This document shows, one piece after another, positions 59,441 to 64,000 of a DNA stretch of 64,000 bases (its first letter is position 1; every line of letters starts with the position of its first letter). This DNA comes from Tritrichomonas musculus (Eukaryota > Parabasalia > Tritrichomonadida > Tritrichomonadidae): positions 1,240,001-1,304,000 of the forward strand of contig JAPFFF010000013.1 in the NCBI GenBank assembly GCA_039105265.1. Reading direction: 5' to 3'. Made by a program: the position numbers and the translations under genes. The notes beneath the pieces were generated by a model. That model saw nothing but the letters and a program-made list of their open reading frames with translations. It had not been told where the DNA came from and did no database searches.

Positions 59441-60526
59441 AAATATTTTGCATGCTTCAAAAGCAGTGAAAATTTTGTTTCTTATGCATACTAAACCTTG
59501 CATTCTTTTTAATTTCATGCTTTGAATAAGCGTAAGAAACGTATGTCAAAAATTTGAGTATTTTATTATCTTTAAAGAAAACAAACAAATTTTTTTTTTA
59601 AATTCGTCATTTTTTTCAAATTTAGAAAATTGACCTTCAAGAATTCGATCAACAGAGTTCAACGTTTCTTCATGTGTTTTTGTTAATAATAATGTGTCAT
59701 CAACATATGAGCCAATTTTGATTAAATGGAGATCATCGAAATCAACATCGAAACAAAATCAGTTCTACTTTCTTCATCATTGAATAAAACTTCAACTCTT
59801 TTATTATTCCAATTCACGAAGTCATCATACAACATATATGCCGTTTTAAACCCAGAAACTTTTGCTGGTGTGAAATCTGCATCCTCATCCTCGCTGTTAT
59901 AAAGGGGAACATTTGGCATTCTCACAAAAATCAAATCAGAATTAAATCCATTTTTACAGTACACAAAATGATTTGATTGAATTAAGTTAAAATCTGTTTT
60001 AATTGAATCGAACACTGGCAATGAAAATAAAAACGGATGAAAGAATGACTTTCTTTTCAATTTTTAAAATTTATTAACAGCTTTTTCAGAGATGTCATTG
60101 AAAAATTGTGTGTACAAATAAAATTGACAAGAAAACTTATCAATGCTCCTTTTCAAAGAAGAAAAAAAAAAATTACAAATGATACGTGAAATGTTCGTCA
60201 TCTTTATAAACATCTAAAACAAAGTGAATCTCAGCAAGTTGGTGCCATTCAAGGTCATCAAACGCCCAACCGGAAACAATTCTTTGAATATTCAAACCGG
60301 TGTAAACAAGAACGATAGAAAAACCGCAGGCTGTCATTAAATCCATCTCAATTGAAAGTGTACTAAAATTCTCTTTATGTTTTATTGGATCTATATAGTG
60401 AACAACCAAAATAGCCACTTTTGTGCTCGTTAGATAAATATATGATCGTATTTTAATCTCAAATATTTCATAAAAAAGAATGTATTTTTTGATTTTAATC
60501 TTAAAATAAACATCAATACATTCCAT

Positions 60527-61234
60527 TATTTATTTATAGATATAAAAAAATCACAAATACCAATTATAAAAAAAGAAAAATCAGTTTGAGATCTCGAGAT
60601 CTCGAGATCTCGGTAATTGATATCAAGTTTACAATTATTTTCATATCACATTTCATATCTAATATCTTGATAATCGATAATCTCGATATCAGATTTTTAA
60701 ACTGATAATCGAGTATCAGATGAAAAAAGTGACGTTTTTGATATCGATTCTCAAAATAACAAGTCTATGTAGAAGTTATAAGGATTTGTTTTATCAAAAT
60801 AATTTTCTTAACGAAAGATATGTAGATATGTAAAGAGAGATTCTAAATTTTTAATTTAATTCCTTATTAAATTCATAAATTATCCATGCATAATTTAATG
60901 ATGAGACATATCTTATTGAGTATTTTTTTTTTCTAAATTTTGATAAAAATTGAATAAATTCAAAAAGTAGGATTGTTAATGTAAAAAAATAAAAAATTAT
61001 TCAAAAAGTTATCAACTTTTTACTTTTGATAATATTACATTTAGATTGAGAGCAAAGAACTATAATTTTTATACTTATATATATTAATATTGTGAAAATA
61101 TTTTAATTTAATAATAATAATTTTTAATTATAATACAAAATATTTTATAAATTTATAAAATGGGTTTTAATAAAAATAAAAATTTAATGAGATAAATGTA
61201 ATATTCTTTTATTACAAATTGTAAATTTAAAAAA
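60527..61234. other. Spacer with palindromic cluster
   Basis: The left part has tandem GAGATCTC palindromes and many GATATC/ATCGAT-type words (60588-60760). TTCAAAAAGT motifs occur at about 60959 and 60996. No gene. Confidence 0.5.
60588..60613. repeat. Tandem palindromic decamer GAGATCTCGA
   Basis: GAGATCTCGA repeats about 2.5 times, forming nested palindromes with BglII/XhoI-like half sites. Followed to 60760 by scattered GATATC, ATCGAT and CGATATC words. Confidence 0.8.
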
Positions 61235-63934
61235 ATGATCTGCTTTTTCTTCAGCATAGCTGTAGCTACTGGTGATTTTTATACTTGGTATTTTTCCCCC
61301 AATGGAAACATGTCTAACCAAGGAACTGAAGAAAGTCCATATGAAATGAATGTTGATGAAATAAATCGAAAAATGAAAAGAATAGGTTCAAATGCAAATT
61401 ATCGATTTGTATTAATGGAAGGAGATTATCATATACCAGGAACTTATGGATTAACATTTAGTAAGTTAACTGGCAATGCACATTCGGTTCATATTATAAG
61501 TCAAGAAGGCAAAAGAGTTCGCTTTATAGGAGGCCAAAAAATTACAAATTGGACACAATCAACTCTTTATCCACATTTATGGACCACAACATTAGATATT
61601 CAAATATCGCAATTATTTGTAAATGACAAAAGAGCCTCCTGTTCACGAGTTCCCAAAAACCACAAAAAAGCACGAACACTTTATTTTACCAAGTATGATG
61701 ATGAAAAAAATTCAAGCTATGAGATTCGAAAATATTGGGTTCAGCATGATTGTATCAATTTACTCTCCAAATTGCCAACTGATGAGCTTAAAAAGGCAAG
61801 AATCACTGATTTTCATGGAGGTCGTTGGAATCGAGATTCCATTGACCGAATTGACACCAAAAATGACATAATTTACACACGAGTTCTCAAATCAAGCATT
61901 CCAAACTTTGGAGTTTATCCGATTAAGAGAGATGACATGTATTTTATTGACAATTTATTTTGTGCCTTAACGAATCCCGGCGAATGGTATCAATTTCCAA
62001 ATGGAACTCTTTATTATTATCCAACGAAAGATGATTCAAGCATGAACGACATTGAAGCGTACTTTTCGGACCAAGGAATGGGAATCCACACGGCGCAGAA
62101 GGACAACATATTGATAGAGAACATTGAAATATACTACATGAACAGTCATGCCATCTACAATTCAATGGCCTCGAATGTCACAGTTCGAAATGTCACAGTG
62201 AAACATTGCATGAATGGTTTTTCGACGAACGGACAAGATGGTCTTATTGAAAATTCACTTTTTGAGGACATTGGCGGTTATGGTGGAAGATTTCATTCAA
62301 CTAAAAACGTAACTTTAAGGAATTGCATCTTTAGGAGATTGAACAGAGAATCATACGACCAAGGAGGTCTTTATGTTGCAGTGAACAATTACAACCTCTC
62401 AATTTTGAATAACGACATTTCAGGCTCTTATTCAGCGCCAATCATTGTTAGTGGCAGATCCAGCTATGTGATGGATGTTATTCAAAACGTGACGATCAAA
62501 GATAACCACATCCATCATTCCGGTCTAAATGTGATGGATGATTTTGGCGGCGTTCAAGGACTTGCGATTCCAAATGGCTGCATTGTTGACCACAACTGGA
62601 TTCACGACATGAATGCAGCGAAATCAATTGGAAACGGGCTCTTCTTTGGCACAGGAGCAGCGGGCGTTATAATGAAGAACAACCTCGTTCATGACATTTC
62701 GCATGATGCTCTTAAAATGGATCACGGAGTCAACATCACATTGCACAACAACATCCTTGCTTATGCAAATTACATGATGACTTGGACGAGGTACGTCGCA
62801 GACACATTCACATTCCACATTGACAACAACATATTCGATTCGCAGAGAGTCTACGTAATGACAGGCCCTTGGGCAAATGAGGAATCGAAGTACTACATAA
62901 ACAAGAACATTTATTGGCATCAAAACGACACTTCAAAATTGACTTGGGTTTACAAAACATTTGATAAATGGCAAGAATTGGGAAACGATTTGAATAGCTA
63001 TGTAACTGATCCTTTGTTTGTTGATTCTTCAAAGAGAAACTTCAATTTCAAATCAAAGGATGCTGCTAATAAAATCGGATTCAAACCGTTCAGCATGACT
63101 TTTGGAGTTATCGGCGATGAATGGCGTAAAAACGCAGCTGATTTCAAACAAGAAGAGCCATATGGAACTCCAATAAGTTCTCCAGTTAAAGGAAGCTATA
63201 TGTTCGAAGACAGCGAAGATGAATGCATCATGAAAATGGTAACCGAATTCAGTAAGGCCCAAATCTCGACCGACAAAGTTTATAATGGCAAAAAGTCGCT
63301 CAAATTGGAATCTACTGGCGGCATAAAAATTGATAAAGATAGGCCAAATGTAAAAACTACTCTGAATTGGAATGAAGGCCTTGGAGAGTTCTCTCTGGTG
63401 CTATTCATGGAAGATAAAAGTTGGGTGCATTTCGGTCTCGATTTTGATAACAAATTTGTGCTCAAAAATGGAACTGTTACTTTCGGTAAAACCGAAATTG
63501 GCCAGTTTCCTTATGGAAAATGGTTCCAATTGAAAGTTTTGGCTGGTTACGGTGAAAATAACAACGGAACAATTAAAATTGCAATCGATGAAAAAGAATC
63601 TGTTGAAGTCAATTCAACTTATAAAAGATCTACAGAAGCTTTATTAGAAGTTGTCAATTCGACAACGAATGTTTATGTTGATAATTTGAATGCAAAACTT
63701 GATTGCAAAGCTCTCGATTACTTTGATAGTTTTGCTTCAGACAGCGGCAATGATGATGATGATGATAACAATAATGATGGAAATAATAACTCAAAGAATA
63801 AAAATAAAAAGACAACCATTATAATCGTTGTTGTGGTAATTGTTGTCGTGGCCGCTGTCGTTGGTATTGTGGTATTCTTTATATTAAGGAAAAGAAAGAG
63901 AAGCAACGTTGATTCCGACATGCTTGAAGAGTAA
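61235..63934 (+). CDS. Membrane-anchored right-handed beta-helix protein, GH141-like
   Basis: 899 residues. Signal peptide (MICFFFSIAVATG), then a pattern typical of GH141-like and related bacterial beta-helix enzymes: WYFSPNGNMSNQGTEESPYE, RVRFIGGQKITNW, LWTTTLDIQISQLFVNDKRA. The beta helix spans ~280-530 with stacked NVTVRNVTVKHC, NVTLRNCIFRRL, NVTIKDNHIHHSG, VIMKNNLVHDISHDALKM, then DPLFVDSSKRNF. Residues ~650-840 look like a concanavalin/LamG-type sandwich. An Asp/Asn-rich linker precedes one membrane helix (~858-882) and a short basic tail RKRKRSNVDSDMLEE. Many N-glycosylation sequons (NxT/S). Predicted surface glycan-acting enzyme or adhesin; catalytic residues not assigned. Stop overlaps TAAA. 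Confidence 0.83.
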   Translation: MICFFFSIAVATGDFYTWYFSPNGNMSNQGTEESPYEMNVDEINRKMKRIGSNANYRFVLMEGDYHIPGTYGLTFSKLTGNAHSVHIISQEGKRVRFIGGQKITNWTQSTLYPHLWTTTLDIQISQLFVNDKRASCSRVPKNHKKARTLYFTKYDDEKNSSYEIRKYWVQHDCINLLSKLPTDELKKARITDFHGGRWNRDSIDRIDTKNDIIYTRVLKSSIPNFGVYPIKRDDMYFIDNLFCALTNPGEWYQFPNGTLYYYPTKDDSSMNDIEAYFSDQGMGIHTAQKDNILIENIEIYYMNSHAIYNSMASNVTVRNVTVKHCMNGFSTNGQDGLIENSLFEDIGGYGGRFHSTKNVTLRNCIFRRLNRESYDQGGLYVAVNNYNLSILNNDISGSYSAPIIVSGRSSYVMDVIQNVTIKDNHIHHSGLNVMDDFGGVQGLAIPNGCIVDHNWIHDMNAAKSIGNGLFFGTGAAGVIMKNNLVHDISHDALKMDHGVNITLHNNILAYANYMMTWTRYVADTFTFHIDNNIFDSQRVYVMTGPWANEESKYYINKNIYWHQNDTSKLTWVYKTFDKWQELGNDLNSYVTDPLFVDSSKRNFNFKSKDAANKIGFKPFSMTFGVIGDEWRKNAADFKQEEPYGTPISSPVKGSYMFEDSEDECIMKMVTEFSKAQISTDKVYNGKKSLKLESTGGIKIDKDRPNVKTTLNWNEGLGEFSLVLFMEDKSWVHFGLDFDNKFVLKNGTVTFGKTEIGQFPYGKWFQLKVLAGYGENNNGTIKIAIDEKESVEVNSTYKRSTEALLEVVNSTTNVYVDNLNAKLDCKALDYFDSFASDSGNDDDDDNNNDGNNNSKNKNKKTTIIIVVVVIVVVAAVVGIVVFFILRKRKRSNVDSDMLEE

Positions 63935-64000
63935 AAATTTAGTTCGTTATTATTTTATTTATGTATTTTGAATGATAAAATTAAGATTATGGCGTTAAAA

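Larger units (their letters stand above)
55978..60526 (-). pseudogene. Decayed SecA-DEAD-like gene, interrupted by DNA elements and a satellite array
   Basis: Minus-strand pieces in consistent order: 60526-60173 (117-residue ORF starting MECIDVYFKI), 60060-59600 (TPAKVSGFKTAYMLYDDFVN; then KIGSYVDDTLLLTKTHEETL), 58563-58325 (VIYQVETGEGKSCIICLIAS, NVHIASSNITLANRYYHESY), about 57000-56600 (YVSHPIFVKLHGDVVGLTGT), and a C-terminal ORF 56217-55978 (MFACGIVEGLPVASFLKI... to IEKIK). ETGEGKS and the following strand match SecA motif I (TGEGKT...GKxVHxxTxNDYLAxRD), and GDVVGLTGTIG matches the SecA MTGT motif. Several stops and frame changes separate the pieces. Large proteins with a SecA-DEAD-like domain are, to my knowledge, a eukaryotic oddity of trichomonads. 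Two element insertions (57530, 58577) have further cut it. Confidence 0.6.

Noticed and set aside
59600-59720. YVDD motif on the minus strand (KIGSYVDDTLLLTKTHEETL), suggesting reverse transcriptase
   Set aside because: No other reverse transcriptase motif is found on either side, and the flanking sequence is collinear with the SecA-like pseudogene. A four-residue match is not enough.

Overview
The window looks like nuclear DNA from a parabasalid protist, most like Tritrichomonas foetus. It is very AT-rich and no intron was recognised in any of the genes. Its gene families are typical of trichomonads: kinase plus Sel1-repeat proteins, BspA-like leucine-rich repeats joined to an ankyrin-like N-terminus, GTP-type PEPCK, a membrane-anchored subtilisin, Pmp-like beta-helix surface proteins, and BTB proteins with a discoidin-like domain. 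Stop codons often overlap TAAA, and a few starts are preceded by a trichomonad-type initiator (TCAYTT...). Organism identity is inferred from family content, not from a database match.

Layout. 1-13 kb: a partial kinase/Sel1 gene (minus), an ankyrin-like/pseudokinase gene (plus), two TTAA-flanked inverted-repeat elements (one carrying a nested 8-bp-TSD element), a hAT-like transposase fragment, a Sel1 gene remnant, and a 1492-residue kinase/Sel1 gene. 13-23 kb: a small TIR element, a Rab/Ras-like GTPase preceded in frame by Sel1-like sequence, tRNA-Pro(TGG), a PARP6/8-like ADP-ribosyltransferase with a UBA-like segment, a broken gene, and a 1409-residue BspA-like LRR gene. 23-28 kb: gene-poor, with a decayed Tc1/mariner-like element and a striking element with 460-bp, nearly identical inverted arms. 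28-42 kb: a 1576-residue kinase/Sel1 gene, PEPCK, an empty-site copy of the first TTAA element, two identical tRNA-Ile(GAT) genes in duplicated flanks, a BTB/F5-8C gene, a BTB/Tubby-like gene, and adjoining MITEs. 42-56 kb: a subtilisin-like membrane protease, a small TIR element, a broken kinase/Sel1 gene, a Pmp-like surface protein with a GC-rich core, and a further kinase/Sel1 gene. 56-64 kb: a decayed SecA-DEAD-like gene interrupted by transposable elements and a 15-bp satellite, then a membrane-anchored beta-helix protein resembling GH141 enzymes.

How the genes fit together. Six kinase/Sel1 loci (four intact or partial, two broken) all lie on the minus strand. They share an uncharacterised N-terminal domain, an unusual IDFDR motif in place of DFG, and (in three) a C-terminal FYEGFG signature. 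Their 108-bp Sel1 units look recently homogenised, often as two-unit (216-bp) blocks. Module shuffling is the theme: the same ankyrin-like N-terminus precedes a pseudokinase in one gene and BspA LRRs in another, and Sel1-like sequence lies in frame before a small GTPase. Surface genes (protease, Pmp, GH141-like) have an AT-rich 5' part and a more GC-rich later part. About a dozen non-autonomous DNA elements fill the spacers, several nested, with two interpretable empty sites.
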